Source of the DNA: Zafaria ginkgonis
GTDB lineage: Bacteria; Actinomycetota; Actinomycetes; Actinomycetales; Micrococcaceae
DNA: 64,000 bases
Assembly: GCF_039540195.1 (NCBI RefSeq)
Contig: NZ_BAABEO010000015.1
Location: forward strand, 62,001 to 126,000
Reading direction: 5' to 3'
The notes below the pieces were generated by a model. That model did not search any database. It worked only from the letters and a program-made list of their open reading frames with translations, and had not been told where the DNA came from. Positions 48,562-56,718 of the stretch are shown one piece after another. Every line of letters begins with the position of its first letter. Within the stretch, counting starts at the first letter, position 1. Made by a program: the position numbers and the translations under genes.

Positions 48562-50076
48562 TCAGCCGGCGGCGCCGAGGCGCCCGGCCAGGCGCGCGTT
48601 CATCGCCGCGGAGGCGTCGTTGAGGCCCATGATGCGCACCTCCTTGCCGTGCCGGCGGTACTTGGCCTGGATGGCATCCAGCGCGGCCACGGTGGAGGCG
48701 TCCCAGATGTGGGAGCGGGACAGGTCCACCACGACGTGTTCCGGGTCGCCGGCATAGTCGAACTGCGTATAGAGGTCGTTGGAGGAGGCGAAGAACAGCT
48801 CGCCGTCGACCGCGTACACCGCCGTGGCGTCCGCCCCCGTGCCGGTGACGATGCGGGTCACCGCGACCAGGTGGGCGACCCGGCGGGCGAACAGAAGGGC
48901 GGCGGCGAGGACGCCCGCCCCGACCCCGATGGCGAGGTTGTGGGTGGCGACGACGACGGCGACGGTCGCCACCATCACGGCGGTCTCCGACTTGGGCATG
49001 CGGCGCAGGGTTGCGGGGGCGATCGAGTGCCAGTCGAAGGTGACCGCGGAGACGAATATCATCACGGCCACCAGGGCCGCCATCGGGATCAGGCCCACTA
49101 CGTCCCCGAGCGCCACCACCAGGAGCAGCAGGAAGGCTCCGGCGAGGAACGTCGAGATGCGGGTGCGCGCGCCGGAGGCCTTCACGTTGATCATGGTCTG
49201 CCCGATCATGGCGCAGCCGCCCATGCCGCCGAAGAGGCCGGTGACCAGATTCGCCACCCCCTGCCCCCAGGCCTCGCGGGACTTGTTGGAGCGGGTGTCC
49301 GTGACGTCGTCAACCAGCTTGGCGGTCATGAGCGACTCCAGCAGGCCCACCAGCGCCAGGGAGAGCGCGTAGGGGAAGATCACCTGCAGCGTTTCCCACT
49401 CGAAGGGGACCTGGGGCAGACCGAGCGTGGGCAGCGCGTGGGGCAGTTCGCCCTTGTCCCCCACCGTGGGCACCACGATGCCGGCGGCCACCGTCACCAC
49501 CGTAAGGACCACGATCGCCACCAGCGGCGCGGGCACCGCCGTCGTCAGCCTGGGCAGTCCGAAGAGGAGAAGCAGGCCCGCCGCCGTGAGCGGGTACACC
49601 GCCCACGGGACCCCGATCAGCTCCGGCAGCTGGCCCATGAAGACCAGGATCGAGAGCGCGTTGACGAAGCCGATCATCACCGAGCGCGGGATGAAGCGCA
49701 GCAGCCGGGCGACGCCCAGGACCGAGAGCAGGACCTGCAGCAGGCCTCCCAGCAGGACCGCCGCCACCAGGTGGTCCAGTCCGTGGCTGGCGACCAGCGG
49801 GGCGATCACCAGGGCGACGGCGCCGGTCGCGGCCGAGATCATGGCGGGCCGTCCGCCGGTGAAGGCGATCGTGACCGCCATCGTGAACGCCGAGAACAGG
49901 CCCACGCGCGGATCGACTCCCGCGATGACGCTGAACGCCAGCGCCTCCGGAATCAGCGCCAGCGCCACCACCAGGCCTCCAAGGACCTCGGTCTGGAGCA
50001 GCCGCGGGGACCGCAGCGTGCGCAGCACCGATTGGCGTTGGAGGGGGGTGGATGCGTCGGCCGCGGGCGCAGGCAT
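48562..50076 (-). CDS. SulP family anion transporter with STAS domain
   Basis: 504 residues. A membrane domain with 10-14 helices (EVLGGLVVALALIPEALAFS, the SulP entry; GLFGGMGGCAMIGQTMINVK, a core motif) is followed by a cytoplasmic STAS domain from about residue 390 (VYAVDGELFFASSNDLYTQF, VVVDLSRSHIWDASTVAAL). Members carry sulfate, bicarbonate or other anions. ATG 50076 follows GAGGACACCC; the frame continues upstream through low-complexity repeats and was not used. Confidence 0.9.
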   Translation of the reverse strand: MPAPAADASTPLQRQSVLRTLRSPRLLQTEVLGGLVVALALIPEALAFSVIAGVDPRVGLFSAFTMAVTIAFTGGRPAMISAATGAVALVIAPLVASHGLDHLVAAVLLGGLLQVLLSVLGVARLLRFIPRSVMIGFVNALSILVFMGQLPELIGVPWAVYPLTAAGLLLLFGLPRLTTAVPAPLVAIVVLTVVTVAAGIVVPTVGDKGELPHALPTLGLPQVPFEWETLQVIFPYALSLALVGLLESLMTAKLVDDVTDTRSNKSREAWGQGVANLVTGLFGGMGGCAMIGQTMINVKASGARTRISTFLAGAFLLLLVVALGDVVGLIPMAALVAVMIFVSAVTFDWHSIAPATLRRMPKSETAVMVATVAVVVATHNLAIGVGAGVLAAALLFARRVAHLVAVTRIVTGTGADATAVYAVDGELFFASSNDLYTQFDYAGDPEHVVVDLSRSHIWDASTVAALDAIQAKYRRHGKEVRIMGLNDASAAMNARLAGRLGAAG

Positions 50077-50093
50077 GGGTGTCCTCGGAAAAG

Positions 50094-50128
50094 TTGGGCG
50101 GGGCGGAAAGATTGGGCGGGGCGGAAAG
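50094..50128. repeat. Two 17-bp direct repeats upstream of the SulP gene
   Basis: TTGGGCGGGGCGGAAAG occurs at 50094-50110 and 50112-50128, followed by a decayed third copy. On the minus strand the frame reads FPPRP repeatedly, but this lies before the chosen start. It is probably a slippage repeat in the untranslated leader. Confidence 0.5.
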
Positions 50129-50233
50129 GCTGGGTGGCGCGGCCGGTCCCTGGCCGCCCCCACCATTTTAGGCCCCCGCGCTATGCCGCCGTGCCGGCCA
50201 CCGTGCAGGCCTCCCGCTCGTGCCCGCCGGCCG

Positions 50234-51382
50234 CTAGTGCCGGCCGCGCCGCTTCAGATAGAGGTCGAACGCGGCCGCGAGCGGGCGGTTGAGCGGGTAG
50301 TCCCACTCGCCCAGGGTCTGCACCACGTCGCAGCCGAGCGTGGTCTTGAACAGCGTCAGCCCGGCGAGGTGGTGGCCGAGGTCGAGCGTCGCCGACAGTC
50401 CTCCGAGGTCGTACCAGTCGCAGCCGGCGGCGATCGCCTCGGTCATCTGCCGGTACTGCAGCGCGCGGGAGGCGTAGAGCTTGCGCTCCTCGGAGGAGCT
50501 GGCCCCGTAGACGTACCAGGCGACGCGGCCCCTGCGCACGTAGATCGCCGCGGCCAGGAGCCGGCCCTCGTGCCGCGCGAGGTAAAGCACGCAACTGCCC
50601 GGCTCCGCGGCGTTCAGCGCCCGGAACATCGTCTCGAAGTAGGCCGCGGGCCTGCCGGTGAAGCCGTCGCGTTCGGCGGTCTCGCGGTAGAGGGCATGCC
50701 AGGCGGCGAAGTCCGCCTCCGTGCCTTCGGTGATCTGCAGCCCCGCCCCGGCGGACTTGCGGGTCTGGCGGCGCGAGCTCTGGTCCATGTGGGCCAGCAC
50801 GACGCCGGCGTCCAGCCGCCGCCCCTCCGCTCCGGCCAGCGGGAGGCGGGCCTGGAACTCGGGCTGCCCGGCGGCAAAGTCCTCCGTGGTGGCGTTCCGC
50901 TTCCATCCCAAGGCGGACAGCGCGGAGCCGACGGAGGCCGCCACCGCCCCGGTGTGTTCGGGCTCCAGTTCGGTCATGAGGCGGTGGCCGCCGGCGGAGA
51001 GAGCATGGCGGACCTCCTCGGCTGCCCAGGTCCTGAGCACCAGCGGCGGGCCCATGCGGACCAGGAACGCACCCCCGGCCAACAGGTAAGCCAGCAGGGG
51101 GTCCAGGTAGGCCGCGAGGTCGACGGTGTCCCACTCGAGCACCGGCCCCTCGGGAACGTAGGCGAGCGTCTTCTTCAGCAGCGGCGCCGGGCGGTGCAGC
51201 ACCAGCGCGGATCCCCGCAGCGTGCCCCCGGCGTCGAACCAGCCCAGGGTTTCGGGCCTCCAGTCCGGCTTGACGTTAGCCCACTCCGGAAACTGCAGGA
51301 ACGAGGCGTGGGGGTGCGACCGGAGGTTCCCGGCGTGTAGCGAGGCCTCGATCGGACGGACAGCGAGCTGGCTTGCTCCCAC
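50234..51382 (-). CDS. FemX/FemA-type peptidyltransferase 1 (peptidoglycan bridge)
   Basis: 382 residues of the Fem family, which adds amino acids from aminoacyl-tRNA to the lysine of lipid II and builds the interpeptide bridge of peptidoglycan. Two GNAT-like halves are visible: HASFLQFPEWANVKPDW and PAPLLKKTLAYVPEGPVL in the first, ETAERDGFTGRPAAYFETM and AWYVYGASSSEERKLYA in the second. It ends at GCDVVQTLGEWDYP. GTG 51382 is used (ttgcaggc upstream, no strong ribosome site). The second copy 70 bp upstream is a close paralogue of equal length; two Fem proteins would suit a two-step bridge, as in many Micrococcaceae. Confidence 0.88.
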   Translation of the reverse strand: MGASQLAVRPIEASLHAGNLRSHPHASFLQFPEWANVKPDWRPETLGWFDAGGTLRGSALVLHRPAPLLKKTLAYVPEGPVLEWDTVDLAAYLDPLLAYLLAGGAFLVRMGPPLVLRTWAAEEVRHALSAGGHRLMTELEPEHTGAVAASVGSALSALGWKRNATTEDFAAGQPEFQARLPLAGAEGRRLDAGVVLAHMDQSSRRQTRKSAGAGLQITEGTEADFAAWHALYRETAERDGFTGRPAAYFETMFRALNAAEPGSCVLYLARHEGRLLAAAIYVRRGRVAWYVYGASSSEERKLYASRALQYRQMTEAIAAGCDWYDLGGLSATLDLGHHLAGLTLFKTTLGCDVVQTLGEWDYPLNRPLAAAFDLYLKRRGRH

Positions 51383-51452
51383 GCCTGCAACACTACGCGC
51401 CCGGGGGCTCCGGAGGCAGGGTTGGCGGAGCCCGGCGAACGGGCGAAACGGG

Positions 51453-52601
51453 CTACTTGGACTGGCTGCGGCGCTTCATGTAGAAGTCGAACGCGGCCGC
51501 GAACAGGCGGTGGATCGGGTAGTCCCATTCGCCGAGGGTCTGCACCACGTCGCAGCCCAGCGTGGTCTTGAACAGCGTCAGGCCGGCCAGCGGGTGGTCC
51601 TTGGAGAGGGTCGCGGAAACCCCGCCCTGGTCCAGGAACACGCAGCCCTCCGCGAGCGAGTCCTCGATCATGCGGTGCATCAGGGCCTTGGGGGCGAAGA
51701 GCTTGCGTTCGACCGCCGAGGACGCCCCGTAGACGTACCAGGCGTTGCGGCCGCTGCGAACCCGGATGGCCGCGGCCAGGTCCTGCCCCTCGTGGGAGGC
51801 GAGGTAGAGGGTGAAGGTGCCGGGGGCGTGCGCGTTCAGTGCGGCGGCCATGGTGGTGAAGTACGACGCCGGCCGGCCGGTGAAGCCGTCGCGCTCGGCG
51901 GTTTCCCGGTACAGCGCGTGGAAGCGCCCGATGTCCCCGATCCCGCCGACCTGGACCTCAAGGGGCCCCGCGGCGGCCTTGCGCGTTTCGCGGCGCGCGT
52001 TCTGGTTCATCTGCCCCAGCACCCCGTCGAGGTCCAGCGGTTTCCCGTCGTCGTTCACGAGCGGGATGCGGGCCTGGAACTCGGGCTGCCCGGCGGCGAA
52101 GTCCTCGCTGACCTCCGGCTTGGTCCATCCGAGGGCGGCCAGCCGGGTGGCGACGGATTCGGCGACCGGATCGGTGGACTTGGGATCGAGCGTGGTGACC
52201 AGCCCGGCGTCGCCGGCGGAGAGCGCCTTGCGCACGGACGCGGCGGACCAGGCCCGGCGCACCAGCGGCGCGCCCATGCGGACCAGGAACACCCGGGTGC
52301 GGCGGAAGTGGGCCAGCATCGGCGCCAGGTACTCCTGGGGATCGCGGGACTCCCAGTCAAGGACCGGGCCTTCCGGGATGTAGGCGAGCGTGCGCTTGAC
52401 GACGGGGGCCGGGCGGTGCAGCACCTGCGCCGCCCCGATGAGCGTCCCGCCGTCGTACCAGCCCAGGTGCTCCGAACGCCACTCCTTCTTCACGTCGGAC
52501 CAGGCCGGAAGCTGCAGGAAACTGGCCTCGGGACGGTGCACAAGGAAGGCCTCATGCTCGGCGGGGGTGATCGGTCGGACGGAAAGCTGGTTGGCTGGCA
52601 C
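51453..52601 (-). CDS. FemX/FemA-type peptidyltransferase 2 (peptidoglycan bridge)
   Basis: 382 residues, same length and order of motifs as its neighbour: EASFLQLPAWSDVKKEW, PAPVVKRTLAYIPEGPVLDW, ETAERDGFTGRPASYFTTM, AWYVYGASSAVERKLFAPKA and GCDVVQTLGEWDYP. Start GTG 52601 also follows TTGCAGGC, showing that the duplication included the start region. It is divergent from the CsoR gene, with about 100 bp between the starts. The two paralogues probably add different bridge residues; the amino acid cannot be read from sequence. Confidence 0.88.
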   Translation of the reverse strand: MPANQLSVRPITPAEHEAFLVHRPEASFLQLPAWSDVKKEWRSEHLGWYDGGTLIGAAQVLHRPAPVVKRTLAYIPEGPVLDWESRDPQEYLAPMLAHFRRTRVFLVRMGAPLVRRAWSAASVRKALSAGDAGLVTTLDPKSTDPVAESVATRLAALGWTKPEVSEDFAAGQPEFQARIPLVNDDGKPLDLDGVLGQMNQNARRETRKAAAGPLEVQVGGIGDIGRFHALYRETAERDGFTGRPASYFTTMAAALNAHAPGTFTLYLASHEGQDLAAAIRVRSGRNAWYVYGASSAVERKLFAPKALMHRMIEDSLAEGCVFLDQGGVSATLSKDHPLAGLTLFKTTLGCDVVQTLGEWDYPIHRLFAAAFDFYMKRRSQSK

Positions 52602-52658
52602 GCCTGCAAGCTTACGCGGTCGGCGCTGCCGTCCCGGGCATCCGCCGCCCTCCCTCCA

Positions 52659-52698
52659 TACCCCCAGGGGGTACTTGACTTCATACCCCCGAGGGGTA
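52659..52698 (+). promoter_or_regulatory. Two CsoR operators and promoter of the copper operon
   Basis: Two 15-bp sites with the same spacing, TACCCCC-A-GGGGGTA (52659-52673) and TACCCC-CGA-GGGGTA (52684-52698), flank and overlap the promoter. TTGACT (52675-52680) and TACCAT (52697-52702), 16 bp apart, are plausible -35 and -10 boxes. CsoR sites in other bacteria are such A-T-A-C-C-C-C/G-G-G-G-T palindromes. Binding of both sites would cover the whole core promoter. Confidence 0.85.
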
Positions 52699-52700
52699 CC

Positions 52701-53099
52701 ATGGACGGCATGGGAACCAACGGCAACACCCCCCAGAACGGCCCCGCACCCGGCCAGGACCGCGCGGCGGGCCGCGACGCCGGCACGCTGGTCGACGAGC
52801 TCCGGGACCACGCCTACACGGCGGACAAGGACGCCCTGCTGAAGCGGCTCAGCCGCATCGAGGGGCAGGTCCGCGGCATTGCGCGCATGGTGGACCAGGA
52901 GAAGTACTGCATCGACATCCTGACGCAGATCTCCGCCGTCACCGCCGCCCTGCACAAGGTCAGCCTGGGGCTGGTCGAGGACCACATCGGCCACTGCGTG
53001 GTCGGCGCCGCCCGCGAAGCCCAGGACAGCGGCGACCCCCAACTGGTCACCGAGAAGGTCCAGGAGGCAACCGCCGCCATCGGCAGGCTGTTGCGCTGA
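52701..53099 (+). CDS. csoR: Copper-sensing repressor CsoR
   Basis: 132-residue all-helical DUF156 repressor. The Cu(I) site Cys-His-Cys is visible as EKYCIDILTQISA and EDHIGHCVVGAA, with the RLSRIEGQVRGIARMVD helix before it. A 38-residue Gly/Pro/Asn-rich leader is unusual. Copper binding releases it from DNA. ATG 52701 has GAGGGG four bases upstream, but the -10 box TACCAT overlaps it, so the mRNA may start near 52709 and translation at ATG 52710 (leaderless). First gene of the csoR-copZ-copA group. Confidence 0.92.
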   Translation: MDGMGTNGNTPQNGPAPGQDRAAGRDAGTLVDELRDHAYTADKDALLKRLSRIEGQVRGIARMVDQEKYCIDILTQISAVTAALHKVSLGLVEDHIGHCVVGAAREAQDSGDPQLVTEKVQEATAAIGRLLR

Positions 53100-53211
53100 C
53101 CTGCCCCAAAGGGAAGCATGGCCACCTGTGGCGATACCCGCTGGGCGGGAGCGAAGGCCATCGCCGCCCCTCAGCATTCGATCCGATACCACCCCGATCC
53201 AGGAGGACAAC

Positions 53212-53436
53212 GTGAACACCACCACCGTCAGCATCGATGGCATGACCTGCGGCCACTGCGTGAACGCGGTCACGGAGGAAATCGAGGCCCTGGACGGTGT
53301 CCAGGGCGTCGCCGTGGAACTGGTCAAGGGCGGCATCTCCACCGCCACCGTCACCTCCACGCGCCCCATCGACGAGGCCACGATCAGCGAAGCGGTGGCC
53401 GAGGCCGGCTACACGGTGGTCGGCAACAACGCCTGA
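53212..53436 (+). CDS. copZ: Copper chaperone CopZ
   Basis: 74 residues forming one HMA domain: metal motif GMTCGHC (Cys at ~13 and 16) and the usual beta-alpha-beta-beta-alpha-beta pattern ending AGYTVVGNNA. It carries Cu(I) in the cytoplasm to the ATPase and to CsoR. GTG 53212 lies after AGGAGG with good spacing. It is between csoR and copA on the same strand and is likely under the same CsoR control. Confidence 0.93.
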   Translation: MNTTTVSIDGMTCGHCVNAVTEEIEALDGVQGVAVELVKGGISTATVTSTRPIDEATISEAVAEAGYTVVGNNA

Positions 53437-53572
53437 CCCCCAGGATTTTGCTCACTTGCGGGCATTCCGCCACGGATTTTGCTCGCGTCCAGGCAGTGCC
53501 GTCGAAAAAGTGCGCTGCCGCACGCGCCGAAGCCGGGCATACAGCCGGCAAGACCGGGTAAGGACAGTTGAA

Positions 53573-56098
53573 ATGGACCCCCAACAGGACACCGGCCGGC
53601 AGGCCGAACGCACCGTCGACCTGGACATCCAGGGCATGACCTGCGCCTCCTGCGTGGCGCGCGTGGAGCGCAAGCTCGGCAAGCTTGACGGCGTCACGGC
53701 ACTGGTGAACCTCCCGCTGGAATCCGCCCGCGTCACCGCCCCCGCCGGCGTCACCGACCAGAGGCTGATCGACGTCGTCCAGGCCGCCGGCTACCGCGCC
53801 TCGGTCAAGGCCGACCCGCACGACGCCGGCACGCACCACGCGCACGCAACCCCGGTCGCCGCGGGTGGCCACCACGCCGGGCACGGAACCGGACACCAAG
53901 CCGGGCAAAACCCGGGGGCCCACGCCGGGGCAACGGGCACGGACGCGGCCGGCGTCGGACACGGAACCGCGGCCCATGGCCAGGAGGATGGCCAGGCGGG
54001 GCACGGCCAGGCGGCCGACCACCAGGACCACGTCGCCCATGGCGGCACGGCCGCCGAGCTCAAGCCCCGCCTGATTGTGGCGGTTCTCTTCACGGTCCCG
54101 CTGTTCATCATCTCGATGGTCCCGGCCGCGCAGTTCCCGAACTGGGGCTGGTGGGCCTTCGCGCTGGCCAGCCCGGTGGTGCTGTGGTCGGCCTGGCCGT
54201 TCCACCGCGCCGCAGCCATCAACGCCCGCCACGGCGCATCGACCATGGACACCCTGGTCTCGATCGGCGTGCTTGCCGCCTACCTCTTCTCCGCCTGGCA
54301 GCTGCTCGCCGACCCCTTCCTGACCGCGCATGCCGGCATGGGCATGGAGATGGGCACGGAAACGGGCATGGCGGAGCACCAGCTCTACTTCGAGACCGCC
54401 GGCGTGGTCACCACGTTCCTGCTGCTCGGGCGGTGGCTGGAGGCGCGCGCCAAGACGCGTGCCGGCGATGCCCTGAAGACGCTGCTCAGCCTCGGCGCCA
54501 AGGAGGCCACCGTCCTGCGGGACGGCCACGAGGTCCGCGTCCCCGCCGCGGAGCTGGTGCCCGGCGACGAGGTCGTGGTCCGTCCCGGGGAGAAGATCGC
54601 CACCGACGGGTACGTCGTGGAGGGCACCTCGGCGGTGGACACCTCGCTGATCACCGGCGAGTCCGTGCCCGTGGACGTGGGCCCGGACGACACCGTCACC
54701 GGCGCCACCATCAACACCTCCGGCCGGCTGCTGGTGCGGGCCACCCGCGTCGGCCGGGACACCACGCTGGCGCAGATGGGCCGCCTGGTCTCCGAGGCGC
54801 AGACCGGCAAGGCCCCCATCGCCCGGCTCGCCGACCGCATCTCGGCGGTCTTCGTCCCGGTGGTGCTGGGGATCGCCGTGGCCACGTTCGTGCTGTGGAT
54901 GGTGTTCGACGGCGACCTGCAGGCCGCGTTCACCGCCGCGGTCACGGTGCTGATCATCGCCTGCCCGTGCGCGCTGGGCCTGGCCACGCCGATCGGCCTG
55001 CTGGTGGGCACCGGGCGCGGCGCGCAGCTGGGCATCCTGATCCGCGGCCCGCAGGTCCTGGAGGACACCCGCCGCGTGGACACCGTCCTGCTGGACAAGA
55101 CCGGCACCGTCACCGCCGGACACCTGGCGGTGACCGGGGTGCGCACGCTCGGGGCACTGTCCGCGGACGAGGTGCTCGCCTACGCCGGCGCCGCCGAGTC
55201 CGGCTCGGAGCACCCGATCGCCCGGGCGATCGTCGAGGCCGCGCGGGACGCCGCGGCCAAAACCGCCCCGGCCGGATGGGCGGCACCGGGAGCGGCGGCG
55301 CTGGATACGACGGCACTGGATACGACGGCGGCCGGTCCCGCCCTGCCGGTGCGCGACTTCGCCTCCGCCCCGGGCGGCGGGGTGCGCGCGGTGGCGGGCT
55401 CCGCCGTCGTGCTGGCCGGGCGCGCGGCGTGGCTGGAGGAAAACGGCGTGGCCCTGTCCGAGACGGACGGCGCGTCCCTGCGCCAGGCGCAGGAGGAGGG
55501 GGCGACGGCCATCCTGGTCGCCGTGGACGGCCGGGTGGAGGGCATCGTCAGCCTGCGGGACACCGTCAAGGAGGGTTCCGCCGCCGCCATCGCGCACCTG
55601 CTGGACTTGGGGCTGCGCCCGGTGCTGCTCACCGGGGACAACGCCGCCGTGGCCGGCCGCGTGGCCGCCGAGGTCGGGATCGCCGCCGCTGACGTGTTCG
55701 CCGACGTCCTGCCGGAGGGCAAGGTGGACGCCGTGAAGCGGCTGCAGGCCTCCGGGGCCGTGGTGGCGATGGTCGGAGACGGCGTGAACGACGCTCCCGC
55801 GCTGGCGCAGGCGGATCTGGGCATCGCGATGGGCTCCGGCACCGACGTGGCGATCGAGGCCGCGGACATCACCGTGATGGGCAGCGACCTGCGGCAGGTC
55901 GGCCAGTCGATCGAGCTCTCCCGCAGGACGCTGGCCACGATCAAGACCAACCTGTTCTGGGCGTTCCTCTACAACACGCTCGGCATCCCGATCGCGGCGC
56001 TGGGGCTGCTGAACCCGATGCTTGCGGGTGCGGCGATGGCCGCCAGCTCGGTCCTGGTGGTGGCGAACAGCCTGCGGCTGCGGCGGTTCGGCCGGTAG
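53573..56098 (+). CDS. copA: Copper-exporting P1B-type ATPase CopA
   Basis: 841 residues. HMA domain with GMTCASC (Cys24, Cys27) at residues 14-80, then a His-rich stretch at about 83-157 with roughly 15 histidines. Eight membrane helices follow, with the ion motif CPC in IIACPCALG, actuator motif TGES, phosphorylation motif DKTGT, and TGDN and GDGVNDAP in the ATP-binding parts. It exports Cu(I) (and probably Ag(I)) at the cost of ATP. ATG 53573 follows AAGGACAG. The His-rich insert is not present in E. coli CopA and may store or sense copper. Confidence 0.95.
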   Translation: MDPQQDTGRQAERTVDLDIQGMTCASCVARVERKLGKLDGVTALVNLPLESARVTAPAGVTDQRLIDVVQAAGYRASVKADPHDAGTHHAHATPVAAGGHHAGHGTGHQAGQNPGAHAGATGTDAAGVGHGTAAHGQEDGQAGHGQAADHQDHVAHGGTAAELKPRLIVAVLFTVPLFIISMVPAAQFPNWGWWAFALASPVVLWSAWPFHRAAAINARHGASTMDTLVSIGVLAAYLFSAWQLLADPFLTAHAGMGMEMGTETGMAEHQLYFETAGVVTTFLLLGRWLEARAKTRAGDALKTLLSLGAKEATVLRDGHEVRVPAAELVPGDEVVVRPGEKIATDGYVVEGTSAVDTSLITGESVPVDVGPDDTVTGATINTSGRLLVRATRVGRDTTLAQMGRLVSEAQTGKAPIARLADRISAVFVPVVLGIAVATFVLWMVFDGDLQAAFTAAVTVLIIACPCALGLATPIGLLVGTGRGAQLGILIRGPQVLEDTRRVDTVLLDKTGTVTAGHLAVTGVRTLGALSADEVLAYAGAAESGSEHPIARAIVEAARDAAAKTAPAGWAAPGAAALDTTALDTTAAGPALPVRDFASAPGGGVRAVAGSAVVLAGRAAWLEENGVALSETDGASLRQAQEEGATAILVAVDGRVEGIVSLRDTVKEGSAAAIAHLLDLGLRPVLLTGDNAAVAGRVAAEVGIAAADVFADVLPEGKVDAVKRLQASGAVVAMVGDGVNDAPALAQADLGIAMGSGTDVAIEAADITVMGSDLRQVGQSIELSRRTLATIKTNLFWAFLYNTLGIPIAALGLLNPMLAGAAMAASSVLVVANSLRLRRFGR

Positions 56099-56133
56099 GC
56101 CGCGGCCGGCAGGCAGAGCGAGGCAGGCAGCCC

Positions 56134-56161
56134 GCGGTGGGCGGGGCGCCCCGCCCACCGC
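56134..56161 (+). terminator. 28-bp perfect palindrome after copA
   Basis: GCGGTGGGCGGGGC (56134-56147) is followed directly by its exact complement (56148-56161). It lies 35 bp after the copA stop and 15 bp before the stop of the convergent DUF2283 gene. A GC-only hairpin like this could stop transcription from both sides, though no T-run is present. Confidence 0.6.
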
Positions 56162-56176
56162 ACGGCTAGGCGAACT

Positions 56177-56521
56177 TCACAGGCCTCCACGGCCCCGGAC
56201 GGAAAACAGGTCAGCGAAGCCGCGCTCGAGGAGCGCGGCTTCGATCCGGCGGAAATCCTCCGCGGAGGGTTCGTTGGCTTCGTCCGCAGTATCGGCCAGT
56301 TCCTGCCAGAAGGCGGGGTTCGCCAGCAGGGCCCGGATGCGGTCCGGCTCCCCGGCCAGTTCGACGCCGACCAGGCGCCCCCGCACGTCGACGTCGGCCA
56401 CGACGGCGGCCCGGCCGCCGGCCGACTCCGGCTCCAATTCGCGCGAGTCGGAGACCATCCCGTGGTGCACCTGGACGTAGGCGGCTCCGGCTTCCTCATC
56501 GAATTCCACCCGAAGCCTCAT
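56177..56521 (-). CDS. DUF2283-like hypothetical protein
   Basis: 114 residues. The first ~60 residues follow the DUF2283 pattern MRLRVEFDEEAGAAYVQV with later strand ADVDVRGRLVGVELAG, a small beta sheet of unknown function. A helical C-terminal half rich in Glu and Ala (LANPAFWQELADTADEANE) follows. GGGAGG lies very near ATG 56521; an upstream frame extension is low-complexity. The gene is convergent with copA and is probably unrelated to copper. Confidence 0.65.
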   Translation of the reverse strand: MRLRVEFDEEAGAAYVQVHHGMVSDSRELEPESAGGRAAVVADVDVRGRLVGVELAGEPDRIRALLANPAFWQELADTADEANEPSAEDFRRIEAALLERGFADLFSVRGRGGL

Positions 56522-56718
56522 GCCTCCCCGCCTTCCACTCCCGTTGGCCCCTCCGCCGGCGGCGCCGGACGCCGCAACCATCAGTTGATGCGCGTCACAC
56601 TACGCGACGCCGGCGCTGCCGGCGTGAACCGCCGTCGAATCTCGCCTTAATCCGCGGCGGTGGGACCTTGCAGCCGAGTCAGGCCGCCGGTTCGGCTGGC
56701 CGAAACCTGCCGGCCGGA

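Noticed and set aside
53443..53484. GGATTTTGCTC twice, 31 bp apart, between copZ and copA as an operator pair
   Set aside because: The repeat has no dyad symmetry and no resemblance to CsoR sites; probably chance or a small duplication.
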